DNA of 64,000 bases from Bacteroidia bacterium Ga0077558 (GCA_001464625.1 LNFJ01000171.1:101543-165542); one strand, 5' to 3'; counted from the stretch's first letter, positions 25,997 to 34,662 are shown. Numbers and translations: made by a program. The notes: generated from the sequence alone by a model not told the origin.

Positions 25997-27025
25997 ATGA
26001 AAAAAATAAAGTGGCTGTTGCTGGCCTTTATAATAAGCAGCAGTTTTTTATCCTCTGCGCAAGCAAAGGTTGATAGTATAAAATTTTTTACTGATGAAGA
26101 TATTGTTGAAATAAGCCTCTCCACGGATATTAGAAAGTTGCAAAATGAAAAACTGCCAGATGTTTTTCAGGAAGCCGAAGTTACACTTACCCTGCCGGGC
26201 AGTACACCTATCAAAGAAGCAATAACAGTAGGTGCGAGAGGTCATTTTAGAAGAGAGCAGTGTAACATTCCGCCCATTATGATAGATTTCAAAAATCCAA
26301 CCTCACCTCTACTATCCCCGTTGGGAAAATTAAAATTAGTAATTGCCTGTGGTGCTAAAGCGGATGATGAACAATTGGTGCTGAAAGAATTTCTTGTTTA
26401 TAAAATCTATAATCTGCTGGAGAATAAAAGCTTTCGGGTAAGGTTAGTAAAAATGAACTATAATGATACAAGAGGAAAAGTAAAGCCCTTTACGCAATAT
26501 GCATTCCTGTTAGAAGATGATAAAGACATGGCAATAAGAAACGGTTGTATAAAAAAAGATAAAGCAACGTATAATACCGAAGCAACCAATCGTAGTTTAA
26601 TGACAAAAGTGGCCGTGTTTGAATATATGATCAGCAATGGCGATTGGTCTGTTCCCGGCAATCATAACATAAAACTTATTTACGATAAGGAAAATAAAAA
26701 TGCATTACCATTTGTTGTTCCCTACGATTTTGACCACTCCGGCTTTGTAAATGCCGGCTATGCTTTGCCCAGTGAAATTTTAGGTACCGAAGCTGTAACA
26801 GAAAGAGTGTACAGGGGTTTCCCAAGATCAATGGAAGAATTGCAATTGACCTTTGATCTGTTTAAAGCAAAGAAAGAGGCTATCATGTCGGTGATTAACA
26901 ACTTTACATTACTAAAAGAAAGTTATCGCAAAGAAGCCACCCGGTATCTGGAAGAATTTTATAAAACCATCAATAACAAAAAAGAAGTACAGTCTATCTT
27001 TATTGATAATGCCCGTACTAAATAA
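25997..27025 (+). CDS. Secreted CotH-like kinase-fold protein, paralog of the preceding gene
   Basis: 342 residues with a signal peptide (MKKIKWLLLAFIISSSFLSSAQ). It aligns with the gene at 24918 from end to end with few gaps: VDSIKFFTD near the mature start, GARGHFRREQCNIPPIMIDF, LVLKEFLVYKIYNLL, FLLEDDKDMAIRNG, SNGDWSVPGNHNIKL and VPYDFDHSGFVNAGYALPSE. The candidate catalytic Asp residues are kept in both, which argues that both are functional after duplication. It is 56 bases downstream of its partner and probably co-transcribed, followed by the acyl-CoA-binding protein gene. Confidence 0.65.
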   Translation: MKKIKWLLLAFIISSSFLSSAQAKVDSIKFFTDEDIVEISLSTDIRKLQNEKLPDVFQEAEVTLTLPGSTPIKEAITVGARGHFRREQCNIPPIMIDFKNPTSPLLSPLGKLKLVIACGAKADDEQLVLKEFLVYKIYNLLENKSFRVRLVKMNYNDTRGKVKPFTQYAFLLEDDKDMAIRNGCIKKDKATYNTEATNRSLMTKVAVFEYMISNGDWSVPGNHNIKLIYDKENKNALPFVVPYDFDHSGFVNAGYALPSEILGTEAVTERVYRGFPRSMEELQLTFDLFKAKKEAIMSVINNFTLLKESYRKEATRYLEEFYKTINNKKEVQSIFIDNARTK

Positions 27026-27070
27026 TTTACTTACTATTTCATTAACCATTTAAAAACTAAAAAGCAGCAC

Positions 27071-27328
27071 ATGGATTTAAAAGAGCAGTTTGAACAAGCG
27101 GCATCAGATAGCAAAAGTCTTTCCGAAAAGCCAAGCAACGAAACCTTATTACAACTATATTCTCTCTACAAGCAAGGCAGTATTGGTGATGTAAACACAG
27201 ACCCTCCTTCTAACCCGTTTGATTTTGTAGCCAAGGCCAAATATGAAGCATGGTCAAACTTAAAAGGGAAATCAACGACAGACGCAATGAAAGAATACAT
27301 TGAGTTAATAAACAGGTTGAAAAACTAA
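27071..27328 (+). CDS. Acyl-CoA-binding protein
   Basis: 85 residues, the full length of a stand-alone ACBP. Family signature residues are present: LLQLYSLYKQGSIGDVN (acyl-CoA contact helix), KAKYEAWSNLKGKSTTDAM and a final YIELINRLKN. It is cytoplasmic, with no signal peptide, and buffers long-chain acyl-CoA. It lies 45 bases after the CotH-like pair on the same strand. Confidence 0.9.
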   Translation: MDLKEQFEQAASDSKSLSEKPSNETLLQLYSLYKQGSIGDVNTDPPSNPFDFVAKAKYEAWSNLKGKSTTDAMKEYIELINRLKN

Positions 27329-27331
27329 TAC

Positions 27332-28498
27332 TTATTTTGTCGATAAAACAGCCGTGTAGATTTCGTCAAGCTGTTTGCTGATAACCGGGTAGCTGAAAAA
27401 TTTTTGTGCTTTTTCAGCTATTTTTTTTCTGTTATAACTTGAATGATGGCTCATTATTTCTCGCATTGCATTGGCAAGAATATTTTCATTTCCCGGCTCT
27501 ACCAATAAAGAATTAGTTTCGTCAACCAGTTCCGGAATACCGCCAACATTTGAAGCAATAACCGGTAGGCCGCAGCACAAAGCCTCTCCAATTACACAAG
27601 GCGAATTCTCAATATTGCTGAATAATATAAAACAGTCTGCTAACTGCATTTCAGTTGCAACATGCTGATAAGATACTTCGCCCCGAAAAGATACTGTTCC
27701 TTTCGGAAAACCTAATGAAGCGGCATACTCTCGTATTGTATGAGTGGTATCTCCTACCATTACCAGTTCAGCATTTGAATTTTCTTTTATAAATATTTTA
27801 AAAGCTCTCAATATACCTTCCGCATTTTTTAGCTGAACCATATTTGATACATGCAAGAAGCGAAAGGTAGCTGACTGCTTTTCCTGATAATAAAAAATAT
27901 TGGTGTCAACCACATTGGGCACAACCGTATATTTTTTTTGCATCACTAGCCTGTTTACACCTTCGGCTAAGTAACGGCTAACAGAAATAAATACAGCTGC
28001 TCCTTCGTAAACTTTTTTTGTAAGCTGTTTGAACAGGGAGTTTTTGCTTTCATAATTATAAACTTCCACCTCATTATATATTCCCCAATGTTCAGTAACA
28101 ACATAGGGAACGTCGTACTTTTTTTTGGCCCACAAACCTAAGTATCCTGCTTTTACCGGGATGTTTACATGAATTATATCAGGCTTGCCATTTTCAATGA
28201 TATACTTCCTGATAGCTTTTTTTGAAAGATGAAGCCATTTGTAATGCGATAGCAATTTGGCGGGAAAAGAAGCATGCTTTTTAAAGTAGATTATTTTCTC
28301 CGTTATACCCGGAGCATTCGTCACCACTTCGCCGGTTTCTTTTACCACACCAGTGTCATCCCCTGCCAGGTGTAAAACAAAAACATCATTGCGTAATGCG
28401 GCGGCATGGGCCTGCCGTTGAATAAAGTCGCCATTAAAAGGCTCCAGTTTATTCGGATACCAACTGCAAATCCAGAGTATTTTTTTTCGGGACATCAA
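27332..28498 (-). CDS. Glycosyltransferase family 4
   Basis: 388 residues, GT-B fold. The N-terminal domain starts ILWICSWYPNKLEPFNGDFI, a common start of capsule-type GT4 enzymes, and contains VVTEHWGIYNEVEVY. The C-terminal sugar-nucleotide site is clear: CFILFSNIENSPCVIGEALCCG, then LPVIASNVGGIPELVDETNSLLV. Acceptor and donor unknown. It stands apart from the polysaccharide locus at the window start. Confidence 0.9.
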   Translation of the reverse strand: MMSRKKILWICSWYPNKLEPFNGDFIQRQAHAAALRNDVFVLHLAGDDTGVVKETGEVVTNAPGITEKIIYFKKHASFPAKLLSHYKWLHLSKKAIRKYIIENGKPDIIHVNIPVKAGYLGLWAKKKYDVPYVVTEHWGIYNEVEVYNYESKNSLFKQLTKKVYEGAAVFISVSRYLAEGVNRLVMQKKYTVVPNVVDTNIFYYQEKQSATFRFLHVSNMVQLKNAEGILRAFKIFIKENSNAELVMVGDTTHTIREYAASLGFPKGTVSFRGEVSYQHVATEMQLADCFILFSNIENSPCVIGEALCCGLPVIASNVGGIPELVDETNSLLVEPGNENILANAMREIMSHHSSYNRKKIAEKAQKFFSYPVISKQLDEIYTAVLSTK

Positions 28499-28555
28499 TT
28501 GCTAAAATAAACCAGCCAGTACTGTGAAAAAAATCGGTTTTTGAAACAGTGCTGA

Positions 28556-28927
28556 TTAGTTCAACACCGGCACCAGTTTGATGAACTCCTTTCTATTGAG
28601 ATAGTAAAATAATACAAGGTAAAGAAGGGGTAAAAAACTGAGTACTTTTAGTACCAGCAAGCCAGTAAAAAAACCACTCAGGTATAAGCCAGCTAAAAGG
28701 CCAACTACTCCCAATAATTGTTTATCACTGATGGCACATACTACATTAAAGCAATAGACAGGCAGTTCATTATACTTTAATTTCATTGGGCGGGTAAAAT
28801 GATACCCGTCTGTGATAACAACTTTTGGATTATTCTCACTTACAGGAATTACTACCGGCTTTGTATTAGACAGCGGATAAATTTGCCGTCCATTAACAAT
28901 GGCTCTGATCTTCAGAAAACTCAGCAT
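28556..28927 (-). CDS. Small membrane protein of unknown function
   Basis: 123 residues from the ATG at 28927; the frame is open eight codons further up. The N-terminal half is a beta-rich soluble part (RAIVNGRQIYPLSNTKPVVI, KVVITDGYHFTRPMKL). The C-terminal half holds two hydrophobic helices (LLGVVGLLAGLYLSGFF and VLSFLPLLYLVLFYYL) and ends in a basic tail. I recognise no family. Confidence 0.65.
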   Translation of the reverse strand: MLSFLKIRAIVNGRQIYPLSNTKPVVIPVSENNPKVVITDGYHFTRPMKLKYNELPVYCFNVVCAISDKQLLGVVGLLAGLYLSGFFTGLLVLKVLSFLPLLYLVLFYYLNRKEFIKLVPVLN

Positions 28928-29038
28928 TACCTGGTTCTTTCGCTGGAGCACTATGTGAAATGGTGCGGAAATAAACTACAACTTTAAATGTTATTTTGTT
29001 TTCTGTTGCGCTGCGAGCAAATCGCCGCTAACTTATCG

Positions 29039-29800
29039 CTATTTCAAAGCTTTTATAATTTCAATAAAATCAGCAGCAACCAACGACGCCCCACCAACAA
29101 GACCGCCATCAACATCGGGACAAGCAAAAATCTCTTTTGCATTGTTTGCTTTAACACTTCCTCCGTAGAGAATCGGGATTTCATTGGCTACAGCTTCGCT
29201 ATACTGATCGGCAATTACAGAACGTAAATATTGATGTATTTCTTGTGCCTGTTCTGTGCTGGCTGTTTTACCGGTACCAATCGCCCAGATAGGCTCATAG
29301 GCAATGACGATATTCTTAATAGTTGCAGCTGGTAAATGAAACAAGGATTCTTTTAACTGAGTAGCAACAAATTCATTTTGCGTACCTGCTTCACGGATGG
29401 ATAAGGGTTCCCCGCAGCAAAAAATAGGAGTAATAAAATTTTCTAAACAAAGATTCACCTTGTCGGCCAGCATAGTGTTAGTCTCTCCATTATATTCTCT
29501 TCTTTCACTATGCCCGATTACACAATATTTTATATTCATGGAGTGAAGCATTTCTACAGATACTTCCCCAGTAAAAGCGCCGGATTTTTTATGGTGACAA
29601 TTTTGCGCTGCTACTTCATAATTACTCTCTTCTTCCACTTCACTTCTTGTCATTAACAAATAAGGAGAAGGCACCGCAAAAATAGCCAACTGATGATTGG
29701 CCAATTCAATTTCAGCTCCCAAAATTTCATCCAATAATTTTTCTCCTTGCTGGTATGTAAGATTCATTTTCCAATTAGCTGCTGCAATTTGTTTCCGCAT
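29039..29800 (-). CDS. tpiA: Triosephosphate isomerase
   Basis: 253 residues, the normal length. It interconverts dihydroxyacetone phosphate and glyceraldehyde 3-phosphate in cytoplasmic glycolysis. Catalytic residues are visible: the N-terminal AANWKMN with Asn and Lys, the His in KYCVIGHSERR, the Glu in IAYEPIWAIGTGKTAS, and the phosphate-binding LYGGSVKANN. It is 35 bases from the GlmU-like gene upstream on the same strand, so the two are probably one unit. Confidence 0.97.
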   Translation of the reverse strand: MRKQIAAANWKMNLTYQQGEKLLDEILGAEIELANHQLAIFAVPSPYLLMTRSEVEEESNYEVAAQNCHHKKSGAFTGEVSVEMLHSMNIKYCVIGHSERREYNGETNTMLADKVNLCLENFITPIFCCGEPLSIREAGTQNEFVATQLKESLFHLPAATIKNIVIAYEPIWAIGTGKTASTEQAQEIHQYLRSVIADQYSEAVANEIPILYGGSVKANNAKEIFACPDVDGGLVGGASLVAADFIEIIKALK

Positions 29801-29835
29801 AAAATATCAGTTGTGTTTATATTAAATTTTTTATT

Positions 29836-31014
29836 TTACCACTTCTCGAAAATAGATTTCAAAATACTTTTTTCATCATCAGTTATTTTTTGTCCTTTTA
29901 ATTTTTTCCAGTCTTCAATATCCAGCAAAGCCTTTTCAAGATCATAGCGATTCACTCCTTCGCTACCCCAGCTAAAATTGGGAATGTATTTAGGTGTAAG
30001 ACCCGCACCAAACACATTGCAACTTACGCCTATTACCGTTCCAGTGTTTATAGCCGTATTAACAGCCGTTCGGGAATAATCTCCCATCATCACACCGCAT
30101 TTAATACCTGCTGTCATTTCTCCTTTTGGCATCCACACTTTTACTTCACTGGCATTATTCTTTAAATTAGAATTGGTGGTTCCAGCACCCATATTACACC
30201 ACTCTCCTATTACGGAATCCCCCAAATATCCATCATGTGCTTTATTACTGTAACCAAAGAGTATTGAGTTCTTTATTTCACCACCCACTACACAATAAGG
30301 ACCAAGTGTAGTAGCACCATAAACTTTGGTTCCTAATTTTAAACAAGCCCCTTCTCCCATGGCAAACGGGCCTCGAATAATGCACCCTTCCATCACTTCT
30401 GCATTATTACCTATATATACCGGACCTGTGGCTGCATTAATAATGCAATGCTCCACTTTAGCACCTTTTTCAATAAATACCTGTGATGGCTTTGTAACAC
30501 GGTTAGTTTTTGAAATTTGTTGTGATTTTTTCTTTGCGGTTAGCAATTTGTAATCCTGACGAATAGCCCAATCATTCAATTGAAAAATATCCCAGGGATA
30601 ACGGATGATTTTTAACTCCTGATTAAAATTAACAGCATTGCCTACTTTTATTTTATGTCGTCCTTCTATATCGTTTTTAGCAACCCGAAATACAATACTG
30701 TTTCCTCCCTTTGCTGCAATAAATTCTCCGTTCTTTAATTTACGAACTGCCTTTACCAATGCTATTGTTGGCAACACATTACCATGAATAATAAAACAAG
30801 CCCCATCCCCTACTGCCTCATCAATATGTACGGAACGCTGCAGGTCTTTGTAATCATCTTCTTTTTTATCAAATGACTCAAGCCCCAGCATCCGTTCCCA
30901 TTTCTCCCGAATGGTAAGGATGCCTACCCTAATGTCCTGCAATTGCCGGGTAAGTGTAAAAGGATGCAGATCTTCCGGCTGGCAAAACTCTTCTGTAAAA
31001 ATGATCTTATTCAT
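29836..31014 (-). CDS. GlmU-like putative sugar nucleotidyltransferase
   Basis: 392 residues from the ATG at 31014. The frame is open to 31104, but that part runs into a palindromic repeat and is not protein-like. The first 180 residues form an unusual short domain (FTEEFCQPEDLHPFTLTRQL). The remainder is a left-handed beta-helix with many hexapeptide repeats (ARVEHCIINA-type, VYIGNNAEVMEGCIIRGP, IKNSILFGYSNKAHDGYLGDS), as in the acetyltransferase part of GlmU. Bacteroidota annotate this family as GlmU or putative sugar nucleotidyltransferase; the reaction is not settled. Confidence 0.82.
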   Translation of the reverse strand: MNKIIFTEEFCQPEDLHPFTLTRQLQDIRVGILTIREKWERMLGLESFDKKEDDYKDLQRSVHIDEAVGDGACFIIHGNVLPTIALVKAVRKLKNGEFIAAKGGNSIVFRVAKNDIEGRHKIKVGNAVNFNQELKIIRYPWDIFQLNDWAIRQDYKLLTAKKKSQQISKTNRVTKPSQVFIEKGAKVEHCIINAATGPVYIGNNAEVMEGCIIRGPFAMGEGACLKLGTKVYGATTLGPYCVVGGEIKNSILFGYSNKAHDGYLGDSVIGEWCNMGAGTTNSNLKNNASEVKVWMPKGEMTAGIKCGVMMGDYSRTAVNTAINTGTVIGVSCNVFGAGLTPKYIPNFSWGSEGVNRYDLEKALLDIEDWKKLKGQKITDDEKSILKSIFEKW

Positions 31015-31055
31015 ATCGGGGTAATTACCAAAAATAAGAAAAGATAATTGCTCCG

Positions 31056-31126
31056 TAGGGTTACAACCTTTTGAAGGTGGAAAGATAAAATAAAGGGTTG
31101 CCAACCTTTAAAAGATTGGAAACCCT
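31056..31126. repeat. REP-like palindromic element pair
   Basis: The longer unit, 31094-31126, is an imperfect palindrome: AGGGTT and CCAA on the left pair with TTGG and AACCCT on the right, with two mismatches and a small loop. A related shorter unit at 31056-31080 also begins AGGGTT and contains the hairpin ACCTT-TTG-AAGGT. They share AGGGTTnCnAACCTTTT-type sequence and are 13 bases apart. This looks like a REP or BIME-type element between the GlmU-like gene and a T9SS gene. On the minus strand the longer unit could also act as a second terminator. Confidence 0.5.
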
Positions 31127-31130
31127 AACA

Positions 31131-31161
31131 AAAAAAAGGGGTAGTTCATAAGAACCACCCC
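31131..31161 (-). terminator. Intrinsic terminator of the T9SS gene at 31196
   Basis: Ten-base stem GGGGTGGTTC / GAACTACCCC (one G-T pair) with a short loop, then eight T on the minus strand. Confidence 0.85.
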
Positions 31162-31195
31162 GTAGGTGTTTTAAAAATAAAAACCCCTGAGCATA

Positions 31196-32146
31196 TTATT
31201 GTTTATTTACTACAATCTTCTGCACTGCCTGTTCGCCGGTAGCTGGCACAAATACACGAAGGCTGTAAATGCCGGGGCTCAGGTTTTCAATAACCATATT
31301 GTTGTTAGTTACGCTTTTAAATTGTTTAATTGTTCTACCACTCATATCAGTTACAGATACATCACGGATAACAGTAGCATCCTCAAATACAATATTTACT
31401 TTACCGTCTACGGATGGGTTTGGATAAACAATTGTTTTACCAACTTGTCCGTCACCACGAACGGTACGAACTTCACTATACTTAGATTGCGCATCGAAAT
31501 CTACCTGTTTAATACGGTATTGGCTGATCCCTTTTGTGCTATTCAAATCATTGTAATCATAAGCAATAGAAGAGCTGCTATTTCCTCCCTGAGCTTTTGT
31601 AGGAACAAAAGCAATCTGTTGCCAGGTTCCGTTAGTATTTCTCTCAACGGCAAAACCGCTATTATTTTGCTCAGATGCAGTTTCCCATTTCAATGATACA
31701 TTAGTTTGAATCCGTTTTGCCGTAAATGAGGTAAGCTCCACGGGCAAAGGCGATTCCTGGATAATAATAACATTTCCGCAAGTACCGCCCTGGCAGTTTC
31801 CATTGCTGGCAGTAAAACGTGTAATTCTAATTGTGATAGGCTCATTACAAGGACAAGTAAATGAATTAGTAGTGTATTGAGCTCCACCCGGTACTGTTGA
31901 AGCAATAAAACACTGAGTAAGAACAGGAGTTAGTGAGCCACAAAGAACTTCTACAAGAACTCCTTTAGGATTAGCATTAGATACATCGTTTTGAATGTTC
32001 AAAGTAATTGTTCCAGAACAAGTACCGTTGCCATTATTAACGATATTAGTTCTGCGTACACCAGTTACTGTAGGACAAGGATTTTCCTGGGAAAAAGCAG
32101 CAATGCCCAACGCTGCAAATAAAATAATAAATAAAATCTTTTTCAT
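31196..32146 (-). CDS. T9SS type A sorting domain protein
   Basis: 316 residues. Signal peptide MKKILFIILFAALGIAAFSQ. A Cys-rich N-terminal part of about 110 residues (NIVNNGNGTCSGTITLNIQN, TNSFTCPCNEPITIRIT) precedes a fibronectin-type linker domain, LPVELTSFTAKRIQTNVSLK with WETASEQNNSGF. The last 80 residues are a type A sorting domain (VYPNPSVDGKVNI, LSPGIYSLRVF, KIVVNKQ). The protein is therefore exported across the outer membrane by T9SS and anchored or released at the surface. No enzymatic domain is seen. Confidence 0.85.
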   Translation of the reverse strand: MKKILFIILFAALGIAAFSQENPCPTVTGVRRTNIVNNGNGTCSGTITLNIQNDVSNANPKGVLVEVLCGSLTPVLTQCFIASTVPGGAQYTTNSFTCPCNEPITIRITRFTASNGNCQGGTCGNVIIIQESPLPVELTSFTAKRIQTNVSLKWETASEQNNSGFAVERNTNGTWQQIAFVPTKAQGGNSSSSIAYDYNDLNSTKGISQYRIKQVDFDAQSKYSEVRTVRGDGQVGKTIVYPNPSVDGKVNIVFEDATVIRDVSVTDMSGRTIKQFKSVTNNNMVIENLSPGIYSLRVFVPATGEQAVQKIVVNKQ

Positions 32147-32552
32147 GCTTCAAGGTTTTAGTTAAATGAAAGTTTTAATAAATACGGCTGCTGCTTGTGC
32201 AACATGATATATGACGAATCAGTACATCCACATTTGATTGTGGTGATTCAGTTGGAATGGACCTTGAGGCATTCAGATAGGAAGGACTTGAAAGGATTAA
32301 CAACAGTTAAACCATACAGCATTCAATTGAAAATGGATTGTTTGGTGTAGCCAGTTGGCTACTTTGTACTTTTCAGTGGATTGGACATTATTATTTCACA
32401 GAGAAATAATAGTAATGGTCACTTTGAGCCATAAAAGTATACTTTCAATTTGTACTGCACAAGCATTTGAGTACAAATATTAAAAAAGGCTGGAATGAGA
32501 GTCAAAACAGTTCTCATTCAAGCCTTTTGCAGCGTTTAATTAAAATAATTGT
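32147..32552. other. Intergenic region upstream of the T9SS gene
   Basis: These 406 bases contain the terminator of the gene at 32553 and a TTGCACAAGCA motif (minus strand, 32192-32202) that also occurs 85 bases before the start of the neighbouring lipoprotein gene. A plus-strand TGCACAAGCA copy lies at about 32457. No open frame with protein features. Confidence 0.4.
32482..32528 (-). terminator. Intrinsic terminator of the lipoprotein gene at 32553
   Basis: Stem AGGCTTGAATGAGA paired with TCTCATTCCAGCCT (minus strand, one mismatch), 18-base loop region, then TTTTTT. Confidence 0.72.
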
Positions 32553-33155
32553 TTATCTGTCACCACCATCATCTCCACCACCGGCCAGGCAACCAACCCC
32601 TTGGAAGACAGTAGTGCAGCAACCCGTTCTTTTACCCGATTTATAATAGGCTAAAGAATTAGTATGGTCGTAGTCCTGGTTCAATATCAGCTTATAATAT
32701 GTTTTAGCACCACCAGAAGTACCATAGTTGAATTTCAAAACTGGTGTCTGCATACAAAGCTGACTTGGATCAGGAGCATAACTGGGAGAAAAGCTGGTCC
32801 ATGTTGCGCCATTATAGCTATAGGCTGCCCCTGCTACTGAACTCCAGGTAAAGCATGAGCCAAACTCCATACCCCAATGGCTTAAATCCTGTACCGTGCC
32901 ATTAGTACCATTGCCAGGATTTGGATTTTGAACACTCCATACCCATTCCCAATTACTGCCAACCTGTGTTCTGCTTTCCAATACAATGTCATAAGCATCA
33001 GAATTGCAGGGTCCATCTTCTGATTCAATAGATATACCACTCGTTGATGTTTGTGCCACAGGGGCAGTTAACTCTCTGGCAGCGTCCCGCTGGCAGGCTG
33101 TAAAAAAAATAGCTGAAGCCAGTACTGCTGAAAAAATAAGTCGATTTGTTTTCAT
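32553..33155 (-). CDS. Lipoprotein of unknown function
   Basis: 200 residues with a lipoprotein signal (MKTNRLIFSAVLASAIFFTAC). The mature domain is rich in Ser, Gly, Trp and Tyr (NWEWVWSVQNPNPGNGTNGT, LSHWGMEFGSCFTWSS), with a Cys-rich C-terminal part (GKRTGCCTTVFQGVGCLAGG) and a Gly/Asp tail. I do not recognise the family. It is its own unit with promoter and terminator. Confidence 0.72.
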   Translation of the reverse strand: MKTNRLIFSAVLASAIFFTACQRDAARELTAPVAQTSTSGISIESEDGPCNSDAYDIVLESRTQVGSNWEWVWSVQNPNPGNGTNGTVQDLSHWGMEFGSCFTWSSVAGAAYSYNGATWTSFSPSYAPDPSQLCMQTPVLKFNYGTSGGAKTYYKLILNQDYDHTNSLAYYKSGKRTGCCTTVFQGVGCLAGGGDDGGDR

Positions 33156-33218
33156 GTTTTTTTTTAGGTAGTGGATTAATTAAAAATAACGGCGTAGTTG
33201 CCGATTACCTCATCTCAA

Positions 33219-33250
33219 TAAAAGTAAACAGCACCTAGTGCTTGTGCAAA
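33219..33250 (-). promoter_or_regulatory. Promoter of the lipoprotein gene at 32553, with palindrome in the spacer
   Basis: On the minus strand: TTTG (33250-33247), 20-base spacer, TACTTTTA (33226-33219), one base off the -7 consensus. The spacer contains a perfect inverted repeat, AGCAC-CTA-GTGCT (33230-33242), that could bind a regulator. Predicted leader about 57 bases. Confidence 0.55.
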
Positions 33251-33360
33251 TGAAACAGCCGATATTATTGAAAATAAGATAGCAGATGTAACTACCCCTT
33301 TGTAGAAGTACTTATTGCAATAAAGGAATAGTACATTGGCAGAAGGAAGATACTACGCAT

Positions 33361-33395
33361 AAAAAAAGCATCTTGCTTTTCAACAAAATGCTTTT
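33361..33395 (-). terminator. Intrinsic terminator of the DUF4382 gene
   Basis: Eight-base stem AAAAGCAT / ATGCTTTT with an 18-base loop and a T-run on the minus strand, 20 bases after the stop at 33416. Confidence 0.6.
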
Positions 33396-33415
33396 CAAGA
33401 AATTTATTCTTGTTG

Positions 33416-33934
33416 TTATTTAATTTTCAAAACAGGTTTTAATTTATAATCGCCTGCACCGGTTTGCATTATTGATAATGCGGCATCAAAATCAATCAAT
33501 AATGAATCCAATGAGGCATTTAATTTCTTATTGAGTTTTATTTTTAAACCAGACTCACTGCCGCTTGGGATTGTAAGCGGATAAGTAACTCCTGCAATTT
33601 CAATGCTATTATTACTACCCAATACAAAACGAATTTCTTTTAATGTTCCGGTAGGGATATTTCCTTGTGCTAATACGGTATCTACGCCATTTTGAAAATC
33701 GAGCAGATTGTACACTCCACTAATGGTAGCAAGATTAGTCCAGCCGGATGAATCATCCCGCATATTTACTCTTACTTCTTGTATATCCACATTTACGGCT
33801 GTTGCATTAAAGGGATTATCTGTAAGATGTACTTTTAAATTGGTAGTACCCCCGGAGTTTTCTTTTTGACATGCACTAATTGTTACTGCAGCAATTATTA
33901 CTGCCAGGACTGAAATGTTTCTGCGTACTATCAT
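33416..33934 (-). CDS. DUF4382 lipoprotein
   Basis: 172 residues with a lipoprotein signal (MIVRRNISVLAVIIAAVTISAC). The rest matches DUF4382: LKVHLTDNPFNATAVNVDIQ near the start, GVYNLLDFQNGVDTVLAQGN, GTLKEIRFVLGSNNSIEI and a final YKLKPVLKIK. The family is beta-rich, often found once or more per Bacteroidota genome, with unknown role at the cell envelope. Single-gene unit. Confidence 0.82.
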   Translation of the reverse strand: MIVRRNISVLAVIIAAVTISACQKENSGGTTNLKVHLTDNPFNATAVNVDIQEVRVNMRDDSSGWTNLATISGVYNLLDFQNGVDTVLAQGNIPTGTLKEIRFVLGSNNSIEIAGVTYPLTIPSGSESGLKIKLNKKLNASLDSLLIDFDAALSIMQTGAGDYKLKPVLKIK

Positions 33935-34020
33935 AATTATTTTTTTAGGGAAGTAGAAAAAACCATGCCGTTGGACTAAAATGTGATTAACTAATTTAAT
34001 AAACTTGGTGTGCCACTAAA

Positions 34021-34050
34021 AAAATAGACCCCCCGAAGAATCGGGAGGTC
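34021..34050 (-). terminator. Intrinsic terminator of rpmE
   Basis: On the minus strand a stem GACC-CCCGA / TCGGG-GGTC with one offset base and a four-base loop, then TATTTTTTT. It lies about 70 bases after the rpmE stop. Confidence 0.6.
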
Positions 34051-34121
34051 TTAAAGTATAGCCATGAAAAACAAAACTCTTTCCGATGTTATTCGGATCG
34101 AGTAGTTATCACAATTTAATA

Positions 34122-34376
34122 TTAATCTGCTTTCTTAGCATATTTCTTCTTGAATTTGTCGATACGGCCTGCGGTATCAACCATTACATTCTTACCGGTA
34201 AAGAATGGGTGCGACATGTTTGAAATCTCCAGTTTAATTAATGGATATTCATTGCCATCTTCCCATTTCAATGTTTCTTTTGAAGCTGCAGTAGAGCGGC
34301 TCAGGAAAGTGTGACCATTACTCATGTCTTTAAAAATTACTAACCGATAGCTATCGGGATGGAGTCCTTTTTTCAT
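34122..34376 (-). CDS. rpmE: Ribosomal protein L31, type B
   Basis: 84 residues. [20 protein letters not shown] and the ending [20 protein letters not shown], followed by a Lys-rich tail, are typical of L31. The zinc-binding CxxC of type A is absent, so it is the zinc-independent type B form, part of the large ribosomal subunit. Upstream is the best Bacteroidota promoter in the window, as expected for a ribosomal gene. Confidence 0.96.
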   Translation of the reverse strand: MKKGLHPDSYRLVIFKDMSNGHTFLSRSTAASKETLKWEDGNEYPLIKLEISNMSHPFFTGKNVMVDTAGRIDKFKKKYAKKAD

Positions 34377-34440
34377 AACTTGATGATTTTGAAGGTTGCA
34401 CGGATTTTGCCGTACAAATTAAAAGATAAATTTAGGGCCG

Positions 34441-34472
34441 CAAAGATAGGCCGGAGAAGGCTTATAGCCAAA
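34441..34472 (-). promoter_or_regulatory. Promoter of rpmE
   Basis: On the minus strand: TTTG (34472-34469), exactly 20 bases of spacer, then TATCTTTG (34448-34441). Both boxes match the Bacteroidota consensus perfectly. Predicted leader about 58 bases. Confidence 0.75.
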
Positions 34473-34573
34473 TATTGGGGGAAATAGATTTTGGCCAAAC
34501 AAGGAGCTAAAATACGAAAGCACCAAGTTAGCTCACTTTCCGGCTTGCGCCTTCTTGTTTACTTACCCGATGC

Positions 34574-34662
34574 TTTCCGGAGTTACTTCCACCTTTTTAC
34601 GGATTTCTGTTTCTCCTGGAGTTACTTTCACCTTTTGAGAGGCTTCCGTTTCTCCGGCACTT
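34574..34662 (-). repeat. 39-base tandem repeat, readable as a 13-residue protein repeat
   Basis: Two full copies and one partial copy, period 39 bases, centred on GGAGTTACTTnCACCTTTT (plus strand). On the minus strand they form an open frame of about 45 codons ending at a TAA near 34565, with the peptide repeat GETEASQKVKVTP / GETEIRKKVEVTP / ESIG. The frame has no good start codon, so it may be the 3' end of a lost gene or a non-coding repeat that happens to be open. Confidence 0.45.

Noticed and set aside
25997..27025. Mobile-element duplication of the CotH-like gene
   Set aside because: No inverted or direct repeats flank the pair; ordinary tandem duplication followed by divergence explains it.
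34574..34662. CRISPR array
   Set aside because: Only 2.3 copies with period 39 and no spacers; the repeat is a direct tandem repeat with coding-like changes.
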